Shown here: piece by piece, positions 1 to 7,896 of the stretch | How positions within the stretch are numbered: the stretch's first letter is position 1 | How the letters are laid out: each line of letters begins with the position of its first letter | NCBI GenBank assembly: GCA_002840905.1 | Contig: PHDD01000038.1 | Span: 1-34,354, forward strand | Length of the DNA stretch: 34,354 bases | Direction: 5' to 3' | Origin: Bacteroidetes bacterium HGW-Bacteroidetes-4 | GTDB lineage: Bacteria; Bacteroidota; Bacteroidia; Bacteroidales; SZUA-534 | The notes under the pieces: model-generated | Databases searched by the model: none | Seen by the model: the letters and a program-made list of their open reading frames with translations, nothing else | Told to the model about the DNA's origin: nothing | Position numbers and translations under genes: made by a program

Positions 1-42
1 TTCGGTGGGTCGGTTCCACCATCTCAATTAAAGCATGCAATA

Positions 43-174
43 CTATTTATTGCCGAAATACTGCTTCTTGGCACACGTAAGAAAAGTTGGGTAAGTCTGC
101 TCCTCCTCTTTTTCGCATGCTGCCAAAAGAAGCATGCCTGCACCTAATATTATATAAGTTAATCGACTTGACAT
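43..174 (-). CDS. Tiny lipoprotein, 43 residues
   Basis: A short frame starts with ATG at 174, 7 bases after the stop of the MFS gene, and ends with TAG at 43-45. It encodes a hydrophobic N-terminus ending in LLLAAC, a good lipobox with the lipid Cys near residue 20, followed by an acidic EKEEE stretch that should keep the protein from being sorted back to the inner membrane. Only about 23 residues follow, including one more Cys, so the mature part is very small. The signal peptide and tight spacing make it a believable gene co-transcribed with the transporter. It could also be the 5' end of a longer lipoprotein cut short by a stop; the frame beyond the stop shows nothing I recognise. Function unknown. 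Confidence 0.5.
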   Translation of the reverse strand: MSSRLTYIILGAGMLLLAACEKEEEQTYPTFLTCAKKQYFGNK

Positions 175-181
175 TCGCCGC

Positions 182-1636
182 TTATTGCTGTTCATGGTTT
201 TCCTTCAATAAGAATTTATCATAGAGCAAAAGTGCTGCGGCGGCTGTTAGGCCAATGGCGCTTACCACATACCAGATGGAAGATGGATGGTATTTATCCC
301 ATAGTAACTGTGTCAGGCCGGCGGCATCGAGGTTAAACTCGGTGTAAGCCCGGGTAAACAGTTCCGACTGCGTAAGCCCTTCCACATCGATTCCCCGGTC
401 AAGAAACTCACGCCGGAGCAGCGACACCTTGTCGGACATACGCTGATAAACGGGGCCAGAAACAATCCCGGCCAGGTACGAACCCAAAGCCACCGGCAGG
501 TACGAACAGCCCATATAGAGCGCTACCTTGTCTTTGGGGGCAATGCGGCCAATGTATTCGGTAATTTTTGGACTGCCGGCCATTTCGCCAAAGCCAAAAA
601 TCAGGAGGCTGAAAATAAGGAAAAAGGGATTGTTGGTCATTAGTGCCATGCCCATCCCGATGGAAGCCACGATAAAACCGGTAATCATGGAGTTGATGGG
701 CCGTATGCGCATAACCAGCGACGAAACCAATAACTGAAAAGCAATAATAAACAAGGCATCCATATTGGTAAAGTACTCGGCCTGGATGGTCCCGTCGGGG
801 CTTCCAATTTTACTAATAAGCCAGGGAAAAACTACCTCGAGCTTCTGGTAAACCACCGTGGTATCGACCCATTGGGTGATAAATACCGAGAGGGTAAAAA
901 AGAGCTGGTAATACATGCTCCAGAATCCGGCTACAATTACCAGGAACACCACCAATTTTAGGTCGCTTAAGGCGGTGAATATATTTTTAAAGATGCGGGC
1001 AATCGATGCTTTGAGCGATTCCTGTGTCAGGGTACGTTCCGGTTCATTATAGAAAAAAAGCACCAGCAGGTTTACCAGAATCAGTGCTGCCGACACATAA
1101 AACACCATCTGAAAAGCCGATTCGCTGAATTGCAAAGCCACAATAGGCCCGACAAAAGCACCAATGTTCACCATCATGTAAAAGATGCCAAAGCCAATCG
1201 ACGAGGTTTCCTTGTCGGTGGTGCGGGCTACGGTAGCCGAAATAATGGGTTTAAATAAGGCTGCACCCAATGCTAAAAAAAGGTAATTGATAAAAACCGT
1301 GGCAAAGGAGCGGCAAAAAGGCATGATAACAAAGGAGGCAAAATAAATGCTGTAAGCAATCAACAAGGTTTTCTTAAAGCCAATTTTATCGGCAATAGCC
1401 CCGGTAATCAGGGGAAGCAAATACAGAATGGCTGTACCCACACCCATAATGGTTCCTTTCTCCGCCTGACTTAACCCCAGGGCACCCACATCGGTCGACA
1501 GAGTGAGGTAATTGGCAAAAAGCATGAAAAAGCCGTAATAGGCCCAGCGTTCAAACAGTTCCATGGTATTAGCCACCCAAAAGGTACGCGGAAAACGGGC
1601 AAAGATGGATAAGATTCCCGGTGATTTTTGCTTCAT
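182..1636 (-). CDS. MFS transporter, POT/PTR peptide-transporter-like
   Basis: This is a 484-residue inner-membrane protein with about 12 or more hydrophobic helices. Near residue 25 it carries ELFERWAYYG, close to the ExxERFxYYG signature on helix 1 of proton-dependent oligopeptide transporters, where the Glu/Arg residues couple to protons. The loop GAIADKIGFKKTLL near residue 80 is the usual MFS G-x-x-x-D-(R/K)-x-G-(R/K) motif between helices 2 and 3. Length fits the family. It probably imports small peptides or a related solute with protons, but the substrate cannot be read from sequence and a generic MFS label is the safe alternative. The gene directly precedes the tiny lipoprotein. Its start at 1636 gives an intact first helix. 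Confidence 0.8.
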   Translation of the reverse strand: MKQKSPGILSIFARFPRTFWVANTMELFERWAYYGFFMLFANYLTLSTDVGALGLSQAEKGTIMGVGTAILYLLPLITGAIADKIGFKKTLLIAYSIYFASFVIMPFCRSFATVFINYLFLALGAALFKPIISATVARTTDKETSSIGFGIFYMMVNIGAFVGPIVALQFSESAFQMVFYVSAALILVNLLVLFFYNEPERTLTQESLKASIARIFKNIFTALSDLKLVVFLVIVAGFWSMYYQLFFTLSVFITQWVDTTVVYQKLEVVFPWLISKIGSPDGTIQAEYFTNMDALFIIAFQLLVSSLVMRIRPINSMITGFIVASIGMGMALMTNNPFFLIFSLLIFGFGEMAGSPKITEYIGRIAPKDKVALYMGCSYLPVALGSYLAGIVSGPVYQRMSDKVSLLRREFLDRGIDVEGLTQSELFTRAYTEFNLDAAGLTQLLWDKYHPSSIWYVVSAIGLTAAAALLLYDKFLLKENHEQQ

Positions 1637-1725
1637 TGTTTGTTTAGTTTTGGTAAATGCGCCGGAAGATAGTTATAAACTTAGAAAAGTAAAAACCGGG
1701 GGCTGGCAAAAGTTGAAGTCGCAGC

Positions 1726-2076
1726 TTATTTGGCCCGGGCCTGATTTTCGTTTACCCGGAAAGCCACCATACGACGAATTAAATCGAAAGGCAGGGGTTT
1801 ATTCAGTGGAAACTGCACCGAACCTTTACCTTGTTTGTATTTTGAAAGCTCGTCGGCAAAGGCTTCGTGCCCCGAAGGTGTGGCGTAAAAACCCAGATGC
1901 TTTTTAAAAGCCCCAAAATGTACCAGAGTTTTTACGTGGGTTTTAAAGGTTGGGATGCCATAGGTCAGACATTCTTCGGCCCCAGGAGCCAGTTCCCTGA
2001 TAAGGTTCCGTACCTGCTTCAACAAGTTCTGCACTTCGTCGGTATAGTTTTGAATGTATTGGTCAATTTCATTCAT
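1726..2076 (-). CDS. DUF1801 domain protein
   Basis: A 116-residue soluble protein with the DUF1801/YdhG fold: an N-terminal helix (YIQNYTDEVQNLLKQVRNLI), then the family hallmark APGAEECLTYGIPTF near residues 30-44 and the strand-rich segment with HFGAFKKHLGFYATPSG near residues 53-69. It covers the whole domain with nothing added. Members include a bacterial protein compared with frataxin-type iron chaperones, but no reaction is established for the family, so I leave the function open. It stands alone, about 90 bases upstream of the MFS gene on the same strand. Confidence 0.85.
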   Translation of the reverse strand: MNEIDQYIQNYTDEVQNLLKQVRNLIRELAPGAEECLTYGIPTFKTHVKTLVHFGAFKKHLGFYATPSGHEAFADELSKYKQGKGSVQFPLNKPLPFDLIRRMVAFRVNENQARAK

Positions 2077-2207
2077 AGATGTAGCTATTATGGATGAATA
2101 GTTTTAATAGTTGGGCTATCTATATAGAATAATTGCTTTTTCGTTAGTAAAATTTAGCACGAAATATAAACAAAGCTGCTAACCAATGGTTTTTGCCAGG
2201 TAAGGGT

Positions 2208-2774
2208 TTAGCGACTGACCGCCACAAAAAAGAAAGAAAACTGAAGCAACATCAGCAGCACAATGGCAACGGTTAAAACTGTAGCCAGCCGTTTGTACAA
2301 GGTTTGTTTCCGGATGAGTTCCTTAAAGTTTTGTTCGTCTTCGTCCTGGAAATAGGTTCCGTTCAGGTAATTAAAAAATACATCGTCGAGTTTTTCGTTT
2401 TCAATTTCGCTGATTAAATCGTCGGGTACCAAAGCAAACTCGATGCTCAGGAAATCCATCATGCGGATGATGGCCGAAGTCTCTGACCTGAACCGACCGG
2501 TAATCCATTTATGCAGAAAGCCTGCGGCAATAATTACTACAAATACAAAGAACTGGAAAACCACCAGAAACTTGTTATCGGGGGCAATGTTGTGGTATTG
2601 GTTAAAGCTGAAGATGAGTCCCCCACCGGCCAAACCCACCAGCCAGTTAATGATTCGTCCGTTTTCAGTAGCCTCGTCCATAGCATTCTCGTAGATGGCC
2701 TTGCTGTGATTGTGCAGTTTGTTCAGAAAGGCATCAAAATCCATATTTGCTTTTCGGATTTTATTCATCGTCAC
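2208..2774 (-). CDS. Small membrane protein, unknown function
   Basis: I do not recognise this 188-residue protein. It has an N-terminal amphipathic helix rich in charged residues, two close hydrophobic segments at about residues 43-60 and 68-88 joined by a short loop, a soluble acidic middle part (about 95-150, with DEDEQNFKEL), and a final membrane helix at about 163-186. That gives three transmembrane helices with a cytoplasmic or periplasmic domain of about 70 residues. Start could be M1, M3 or M11; all leave the membrane part intact. Neighbouring genes give no clue. Confidence 0.65.
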   Translation of the reverse strand: MTMNKIRKANMDFDAFLNKLHNHSKAIYENAMDEATENGRIINWLVGLAGGGLIFSFNQYHNIAPDNKFLVVFQFFVFVVIIAAGFLHKWITGRFRSETSAIIRMMDFLSIEFALVPDDLISEIENEKLDDVFFNYLNGTYFQDEDEQNFKELIRKQTLYKRLATVLTVAIVLLMLLQFSFFFVAVSR

Positions 2775-2844
2775 ATATATTATATATAGGTGTAATTTAT
2801 TATTTGAAATAAAGGATGCAAGGCCGTGTAAAGCTCCCGAAACA

Positions 2845-3246
2845 TCAATCGTTTTTCAGGAAGGGATTGTGGGCAATCTCCCATAAAAAGCCATCGGGGT
2901 CGGCAATGTAGCTGCTGTAACCACCCCAAAAGACTTTTTGTGGTTCTTTTACCGGTTTAATTCCCTTGCTTTTCAGCGATGCAATCAAAGCGTCTACTTC
3001 CTGCTCACTCCCGAGGTTATGTGCAAGGGTAAAGCCTTTAAATCCATTACCGGCAGCATTTACTGTGGCATCTTTAGCTAATTCGTTACGGGGATAAAGT
3101 GAAAGCATCAGTCCATTCAGCTTAAAAAAGACAATGGCTTCGGTGCTCGTGGCATCGCGTTTCCAGCCCAGTTTGTTCTCATAAAAGTCGATGCTTGCCT
3201 CTAAATCGGCTACGCCTAAGGTAATAAAGGTAATTCGTTGTTCCAC
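2845..3246 (-). CDS. VOC family protein (glyoxalase/bleomycin-resistance fold)
   Basis: A 133-residue protein that begins with the typical VOC strand-helix pattern (ITFITLGVADLEASIDFYENKLGW) and ends with YIADPDGFLWEIAHNP, where the Glu before IAHNP is the usual metal-ligand position. The length is that of a single two-module VOC protein that would act as a dimer. VOC members range from glyoxalase I to dioxygenases and antibiotic-binding proteins; the sequence does not say which. It is transcribed alone in front of a 244-base gap on the minus strand. Confidence 0.85.
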   Translation of the reverse strand: MEQRITFITLGVADLEASIDFYENKLGWKRDATSTEAIVFFKLNGLMLSLYPRNELAKDATVNAAGNGFKGFTLAHNLGSEQEVDALIASLKSKGIKPVKEPQKVFWGGYSSYIADPDGFLWEIAHNPFLKND

Positions 3247-3432
3247 AGTCAGGGTATTTTGTTTGTATTGACCAGTTGGCTGATAATCATTTTTTGAAAT
3301 GAATCGGGAAGTCCTACGTAATAATTTGCCCAGGGGTATTTATTCGTCTGTATAACTCCCCGATTACTGAAAAAAATTCCTAAACGAAGCTACAAAAAAA
3401 TAATGACAAATGGTTTTATGGCTCCGTTAAAA

Positions 3433-3464
3433 CAAAAAAACCGTCTACAAGAAGCAGACGGTTT
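3433..3464 (-). terminator. Rho-independent terminator after the FMN-binding gene
   Basis: The arms AAACCGTCT (3438-3446) and AGACGGTTT (3456-3464) form a perfect 9-bp stem with a 9-base loop. Read on the minus strand the stem is followed by a run of seven T. It lies 26 bases after the stop of the FMN-binding gene, so it should end the hemerythrin/porin/FMN transcription unit. The rest of 3247-3490 shows no gene. Confidence 0.85.
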
Positions 3465-3490
3465 GAACTAAATCTGTATTTCGGATATAC

Positions 3491-4039
3491 TTAGTTTCTA
3501 CACAAAAGTTTGGTAACATAGTTTATTTCGTCGGTTAGGGCATTGGCCGATATGGTGGCTCCCGACAAGGCATCGATGTTTTTTCCAACTACCAAAGTGG
3601 TTTCCGATTTAAAACCCATGAATTGTTTTAACCAGCCGGTGCTTGAAATTTCGTGTCCATGAGTAGCCTGATAATTGAAAACCTTTACTTTTTGAACGCT
3701 TTTATCCACATCGTAAATAATAAAGGCATCGAAGTATTCATAGCTTTCGCCCCCGCCCGATGGTCCGTTGCTCAGGTTGCAAACCCCCTGACGACAGCTG
3801 ATAATGCGTCCTACATAAACGTAACCCAGGAGCTTTGCCTTATCTTTAATTTCAAATATTTTACCCTGATGTCCTAATTGTTGCGACAATTCTGCATTTT
3901 CATGCAGGTTTGAAAACCCTAACTGGTAACTGCGTTCCAACTCTTTCTTGAGGGCACGATTGCCATAATCGGGACCAAAGGCAAAAACCTTCAGCACATT
4001 TAAAAGAAATAGAACCAATAAAGCGTTTCTCATGACCAT
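3491..4039 (-). CDS. Exported FMN-binding domain protein
   Basis: A 182-residue protein with an N-terminal hydrophobic signal or anchor (about residues 4-20) and a C-terminal FMN-binding domain of the RnfG/NqrC type. The motif DALSGAT at about residues 156-162 matches the site where ApbE attaches FMN covalently through phosphate to the final Thr. It is therefore probably a periplasmic one-flavin electron carrier. Cys82 and Cys87 (SCRQGVC) and Cys180 could form a disulfide or a redox pair. The gene follows the porin by 11 bases, so the two are surely co-transcribed. No Rnf or Nqr genes lie nearby, so it looks like a stand-alone carrier. Start may be M1 or M3. Confidence 0.82.
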   Translation of the reverse strand: MVMRNALLVLFLLNVLKVFAFGPDYGNRALKKELERSYQLGFSNLHENAELSQQLGHQGKIFEIKDKAKLLGYVYVGRIISCRQGVCNLSNGPSGGGESYEYFDAFIIYDVDKSVQKVKVFNYQATHGHEISSTGWLKQFMGFKSETTLVVGKNIDALSGATISANALTDEINYVTKLLCRN

Positions 4040-4050
4040 TTAATTATTGA

Positions 4051-5253
4051 TTAAAACATGATGCCCACACCGGCATTAAAAGTTTTAGCATAATCGGCAG
4101 CACTTTTTGATTTCAGCCATTGCACATCGGCTTTAAGCATGGCACCCTGAGTAATTTTCCAACCAATTCCGGCAACAATTACATTTACATGAAAAGCTTT
4201 GTTGGCAACTTCGGCAACACCCACTTTTTGGTGCATATTGTATTGTTCAAAGCGAACAAAGGGCAACAATTCGCCTTCAAGACCGCTAAACGAGCGAAAT
4301 ACGTTGTAGCTGGCTTCGGCATAGTAACCCATCAGGGCACTGCCCAAATCGGTACCGGTAAACTGGTTAAAGCGTTCGGCATGGGCTACGTTGGCATAGT
4401 AAAATTGCCCTTTCATTTGCAGTCCTTTGTAGCTATAACGGGCATCAACACCCAGCATGGCCAGAGTAACCACCGACGAATCGGCTTGTGCATTGGCAGC
4501 AGCATCGTTTTTATCGAGGCCATTAAACAGGTAACTTTGTGTGTTCCCAAAGTAACCCGAAAGCCCCAGGTTGATGCTTCGCAAACCGTAATATTCAGCA
4601 CGGGCGGTAAAATTTGGTGAACTCATATACGATTCGGCTCCCTTTTGCCTTCCGCTGCGAAACCCTTTGGCACCTGAAAGTAAGGCCCCTTTGTCGGCAT
4701 CGTAACCATTAAAACCATTCATTACATAGGCCTGGTATTTAAATGAGGCCGAAGGAATATTCCCGGTGATTCCAAAACCAATCTCGCGCCAGGTAGTGGG
4801 CGAAATCTTTTCGTCGATTACCGGACGCTCCACCCCATTAAAAGTGGTTGGCTCATGGTATTCATTAATAATGCCCATGGGAACCAGCATTAAACCGGCT
4901 CTGAAATCCATAAAACGATTGATTTTATAATTCAGAAAGGCCTGCTCCACATAAACTTCCTGAACGTGTTCAAATTCCAGTTCGGTAATAAACTGGGTAC
5001 GTTCGTTAAATTTGTAGCCCACCATCAGTACCATTCGGTGCACATCGAGTTTTCCCAGGCTGTGTTGGCCGGCAGTAAAGGGTTGATTGTAGTCTATCTG
5101 GGCATAACCCCCAATAGTTAATTTGTTATTGGCAGCCATCATAGAACCGGCCAGGTTCTGATATAAAGTGGTATCGTTGGCTTGCGCGTAAATAGTAAGT
5201 GACGTTATTAGTAAACTAAAAACAAAAAGTAATTTTCTCATTTTTTGAACCAT
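4051..5253 (-). CDS. Outer-membrane porin (phosphate-selective porin O/P-like)
   Basis: A 400-residue protein with a signal peptide (MRKLLFVFSLLITSLTIYAQA, cleaved near residue 25) and then alternating aromatic/polar strands typical of a beta-barrel, ending in a strand with terminal Phe (GVGIMF), the usual BAM recognition end. Segments such as GGYAQIDYNQPF, FRAGLMLVPMGIINEYHEPTTFNGVERP and REIGFGITGNIP are characteristic of the OprO/OprP-like porin family in Bacteroidota. Substrate is unknown; phosphate selectivity should not be assumed. Start may be ATG 5253 or ATG 5241, the latter giving the cleaner signal peptide. It sits between a LuxR regulator and the FMN-binding protein, which suggests a shared redox role. 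Confidence 0.8.
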   Translation of the reverse strand: MVQKMRKLLFVFSLLITSLTIYAQANDTTLYQNLAGSMMAANNKLTIGGYAQIDYNQPFTAGQHSLGKLDVHRMVLMVGYKFNERTQFITELEFEHVQEVYVEQAFLNYKINRFMDFRAGLMLVPMGIINEYHEPTTFNGVERPVIDEKISPTTWREIGFGITGNIPSASFKYQAYVMNGFNGYDADKGALLSGAKGFRSGRQKGAESYMSSPNFTARAEYYGLRSINLGLSGYFGNTQSYLFNGLDKNDAAANAQADSSVVTLAMLGVDARYSYKGLQMKGQFYYANVAHAERFNQFTGTDLGSALMGYYAEASYNVFRSFSGLEGELLPFVRFEQYNMHQKVGVAEVANKAFHVNVIVAGIGWKITQGAMLKADVQWLKSKSAADYAKTFNAGVGIMF

Positions 5254-5277
5254 TTAATTAGTGATTAATTGATGGCA

Positions 5278-5307
5278 CAAAAATAAGTGGTGGTTTTCGC
5301 TTCCTAA
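5278..5307 (-). promoter_or_regulatory. Candidate promoter for porin-FMN genes
   Basis: On the minus strand TATTTTTG (5285 down to 5278) is a perfect -7 element of the Bacteroidota TAnnTTTG type. At the standard 19-base spacing upstream the sequence is TTTA instead of TTTG. Transcription would start about 20 bases before the porin start codon. It would let the porin and FMN gene be expressed separately from the hemerythrin-regulator pair. Confidence 0.5.
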
Positions 5308-5327
5308 ATCCCTAAATGTTGTGATTT

Positions 5328-5915
5328 TTAAATCAGGCTTGTCGGGTCGATGTGCTCTGTATCGATCATTTTATTCAGGATGGCATACACGGTTAATCCT
5401 GAAATGGATTTAATGCCCAGCTTTTCTGTAATGTTTTTCCTATGTGAAATTACCGTATGGATGCTGATGAATAATTTTTCGGCTATCTCTTTGTTACTGT
5501 GGCCTAAAGCTACCAATTGGAGCACGTCTTTTTCGCGTTCCGATAAGTCAGAGAACTGGTTGTTCTGTGGTTTAAGCTGTTCAAGCTGGCATTTAACGGT
5601 GTCAATTATTATTGTTGCTGCCTGTTCAATGGCAATGGAATCGGCTGTCAGGTTATCTGCCAAATGTTTTATGGTAAGATACTGCACTTTATTTTCGGCT
5701 CCCAATAAGTGGTGAATAAACTTTTCGTTTTCGCTGGTACGCAGGCTCTCGCTTAAAAAGACCAAAAGATGAAGTTGCTGCAATCCCGAGTAATCTTTCA
5801 GGGCTTCAACGCGCGGCAATAAAATAAATTCGTGATGGAAGGTTTCGCGCAGTATAGCCCAGAGTCCTTTTCGAATCACTTCGAAGGGATGAATAATAAT
5901 AAAGCGTTTATCCAT
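5328..5915 (-). CDS. LuxR/NarL-type regulator with degenerate receiver
   Basis: A 195-residue protein. The C-terminal part (about 125-185; LSEREKDVLQLVALGHSNKEIAEKL and a following TVISHRKNI recognition helix) is a clear LuxR helix-turn-helix. The N-terminal part looks like a NarL receiver but the acidic pair normally found in VDDHP is missing (it reads IIIHPFEVIRKGL) and the end of strand 3 reads LLVFLSES with no phosphoacceptor Asp. It is therefore unlikely to be switched by a histidine kinase. I chose ATG 5915, which overlaps the hemerythrin stop in ATGGATAA (8-base overlap), over an upstream start at 5939. The coupling suggests that the hemerythrin-like protein is its sensory partner; that is inference. 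Confidence 0.85.
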   Translation of the reverse strand: MDKRFIIIHPFEVIRKGLWAILRETFHHEFILLPRVEALKDYSGLQQLHLLVFLSESLRTSENEKFIHHLLGAENKVQYLTIKHLADNLTADSIAIEQAATIIIDTVKCQLEQLKPQNNQFSDLSEREKDVLQLVALGHSNKEIAEKLFISIHTVISHRKNITEKLGIKSISGLTVYAILNKMIDTEHIDPTSLI

Positions 5916-6627
5916 GCTGTATTGCATTTTCAATTTCAAGAACCTGGATTAATAATATTTTATCTTCGATGCGGGCATGGTCGAGCAAGTCTTTTTCGAA
6001 TTGAAAAATGGCAAAAAGAAATTCGTTGCAGTCGTTGTCGTCGTAAGTGGGTTCCAGGTATTTAATGACAATATTTTTTAGATCGTAAATTTTCTGATCA
6101 ACGTTGGTGTGTTCGGGTTCTGTGCTTTTCATAGAGTAATTGGCATATTTTTTGGGCAAAGCCTGTTTGTTTTCATAGGCTTTTAATAAGGCCAGCACAT
6201 AAGGAAAAACGTTTTGCTCTTCTTCTTCGAGGTGTTTTAAAAGCTCCTCTTTATATTTATTGTAAAACGATTTAATCAACTGTAAATCGTCGCAGGTTCC
6301 CTGGCACGAACTCAATAACCGCTCCAGACGCCGTTCCACTTCGGGAAACAAATAATTGCGGTAGTATTCGTGCGTTTTTATTAAATAATCGATAAGCAAC
6401 ACGGGTGAAAATGAAACCAGCTCATTCTGGGGAAAATAATCCTCATCGGTATAGGTATTTACAATGGTTAAAAAGAAATTCAAATCGATGTTTTGTTCCT
6501 GACAAACCTGTTCCACCGTTTTATCTTTAAAACCCAAACGAAAGCCAAATCGGTTAATTACCGGCAACAAAAAATGATTGGTATGAATAAGCTTGGCCAG
6601 TTTGTCTGTTGGTTTGTAATGGTTCAT
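5908..6627 (-). CDS. Hemerythrin-domain protein, RIC/ScdA-like
   Basis: A 239-residue cytoplasmic protein. Residues about 10-58 resemble the ScdA_N/DUF542 domain of RIC (YtfE) proteins (TVEQVCQEQNID, then FFLTIVN), but the usual Cys-Cys-Gly segment is replaced by FRLGFKDK. Residues about 75-230 form a hemerythrin-like four-helix bundle with possible iron ligands His86, His132/Glu136 (HLEEE), His173 and His217/Glu221 (HARIE). Such di-iron proteins bind O2 or NO or repair iron-sulfur clusters; here the pairing with a transcription factor suggests sensing. It is the first gene of the minus-strand redox cluster. Confidence 0.85.
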   Translation of the reverse strand: MNHYKPTDKLAKLIHTNHFLLPVINRFGFRLGFKDKTVEQVCQEQNIDLNFFLTIVNTYTDEDYFPQNELVSFSPVLLIDYLIKTHEYYRNYLFPEVERRLERLLSSCQGTCDDLQLIKSFYNKYKEELLKHLEEEEQNVFPYVLALLKAYENKQALPKKYANYSMKSTEPEHTNVDQKIYDLKNIVIKYLEPTYDDNDCNEFLFAIFQFEKDLLDHARIEDKILLIQVLEIENAIQHG

Positions 6628-6785
6628 AGCTTTGAATTAGGTGTTTAAAGAAAATCATTGTTTACATTCGAATAGCTTTTACTAAAATTATGCTGAGAAT
6701 CACTTTACATTGTGCATTCCGATTAGCTAACAAATTAAAAGGTTTTGGTTTTTATACACCATCCCAATTTGTAGTGAGTTTTGTT

Positions 6786-7292
6786 TTAAATTTCTTTCTG
6801 ATAGGTTACCACATCTAACAGGCGTCCAAATTTTTCGCCTATGTTTTTCAGATGTCCCACTTTTTGAAATCCTGCTTTTTCAAACAAGTGAATGCTGGCT
6901 TTGTTTTCGAAAGTAATTACTCCCAGCAGGTTTTTTATTTTTCGTTTGCGGGCTTCGGCTTCTAAAAACATCAGGCTCTGTTTACCGATGCCCTTTCCAT
7001 GAAAATCTTTTTCAATATAAATGGTCACCTCAGCACTTCGATTATAAGCCTGGCGAGGTTTCCAATTTCCCAGGTAAGCGTATCCACAGGGTTTATCCCC
7101 GTAAATAATTAAATAACTCTGGTATAACGAATGGTTCATGGGTAAGGCTGCCGCAAACGCAGCAAGCGTTACTGGCTCGGTGTGAAAAGTAGCCGTGGTA
7201 TTCAACACATAATAATTATATACCGAACGTGCAAATTCCATATCGGTGGGTTGTAGGGGTTTTAAAGCAATAGGCATAAGATGAAAGTTCAA
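6786..7292 (-). CDS. GNAT N-acetyltransferase
   Basis: A 168-residue GNAT-fold protein most like the phosphinothricin/amino-acid N-acetyltransferase branch: it starts with MPIALKPLQPTDMEFARSVYNYYV, has the DFHGKGIGKQSL acetyl-CoA loop near residues 105-116, and the closing pattern NKASIHLFEKAGFQKVGHL. It would transfer acetyl from acetyl-CoA to an amine, but the acceptor is unknown. A start at ATG 7277 (MPIALKP) is as likely as ATG 7292. It lies downstream of the six-gene minus-strand run after a 95-base gap and may be its own unit. Confidence 0.85.
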   Translation of the reverse strand: MNFHLMPIALKPLQPTDMEFARSVYNYYVLNTTATFHTEPVTLAAFAAALPMNHSLYQSYLIIYGDKPCGYAYLGNWKPRQAYNRSAEVTIYIEKDFHGKGIGKQSLMFLEAEARKRKIKNLLGVITFENKASIHLFEKAGFQKVGHLKNIGEKFGRLLDVVTYQKEI

Positions 7293-7353
7293 AAACGTTT
7301 TTTATTTTTAACAAGAAATCAATATCAACCTGAGGTTACTATTTTTTTTACTA

Positions 7354-7376
7354 AGATTCCACAAAAGCTGGAATCT
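7354..7376 (-). terminator. Possible hairpin after the C_GCAxxG gene
   Basis: AGATTCCA (7354-7361) and TGGAATCT (7369-7376) form a perfect 8-bp stem with a 7-base loop, 12 bases after the stop at 7388. On the minus strand no proper T-run follows, so it is a weak terminator candidate for the long minus-strand operon, or a 3'-end stabiliser. Confidence 0.35.
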
Positions 7377-7387
7377 GATGAAAATAG

Positions 7388-7852
7388 CTAAACTTTGCTT
7401 TTGTAATCTGGTTTATTCAGGTTTTGTTCCAGCCATTCCACAGCCAAAATGATGAAGTTTGGACAGTGGTTCTCAAAAACTCCCAGTTTTCGGGCCTCTT
7501 CCAATCCTTCTTTTGTTGACACATCAACACCCAAAAGTTCGCGACAAAGGGTGCTGTGGTGTTTGCTTTCAAAATAGTAATTAAATTTTTCAATCAGTTC
7601 CCGGGTATTTTTTTTAACCGTTTCAGCATCAGCATTTGTTTTTCCGCTATACAAACCCAAAGCCATGTAAGCACCCGCAACGGCACCACAGGTTCGCCCC
7701 TGGTAACACATGCCGGCACCAAAACCGGCTGTCAGGTTTTGAAGGGTTGCTGCATCCAGTCCCAATTCTTTATTGAAAACGCTCAGCGTTGATTGTGCGC
7801 AATTGAAATCTCCTTTAAAAAGTTTCTTTGCTTTATTTGTTTTTGTTTCCAT
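7388..7852 (-). CDS. C_GCAxxG_C_C family redox protein
   Basis: A 154-residue protein from ATG 7852 (an upstream ATG at 7879 only adds a nine-residue basic tail). Conserved cysteines of the family are visible: Cys18 (FNCAQS), Cys49, Cys55 followed by GAVAG, Cys103 (CREL) and Cys130 (HCPNF). These families are thought to bind a metal or take part in electron transfer, often near reductases, but no reaction is proven. It is the last gene of a minus-strand run that starts with the helicase and lies 44 bases after DUF6155. Confidence 0.88.
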   Translation of the reverse strand: METKTNKAKKLFKGDFNCAQSTLSVFNKELGLDAATLQNLTAGFGAGMCYQGRTCGAVAGAYMALGLYSGKTNADAETVKKNTRELIEKFNYYFESKHHSTLCRELLGVDVSTKEGLEEARKLGVFENHCPNFIILAVEWLEQNLNKPDYKSKV

Positions 7853-7896
7853 AGTTTTAGTTTTAGACCGCCATTCCATACACTATACATACAAAA

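Noticed and set aside
528-737. Open frame opposite the MFS gene
   Set aside because: An antisense shadow of a well-supported transporter; no family features.
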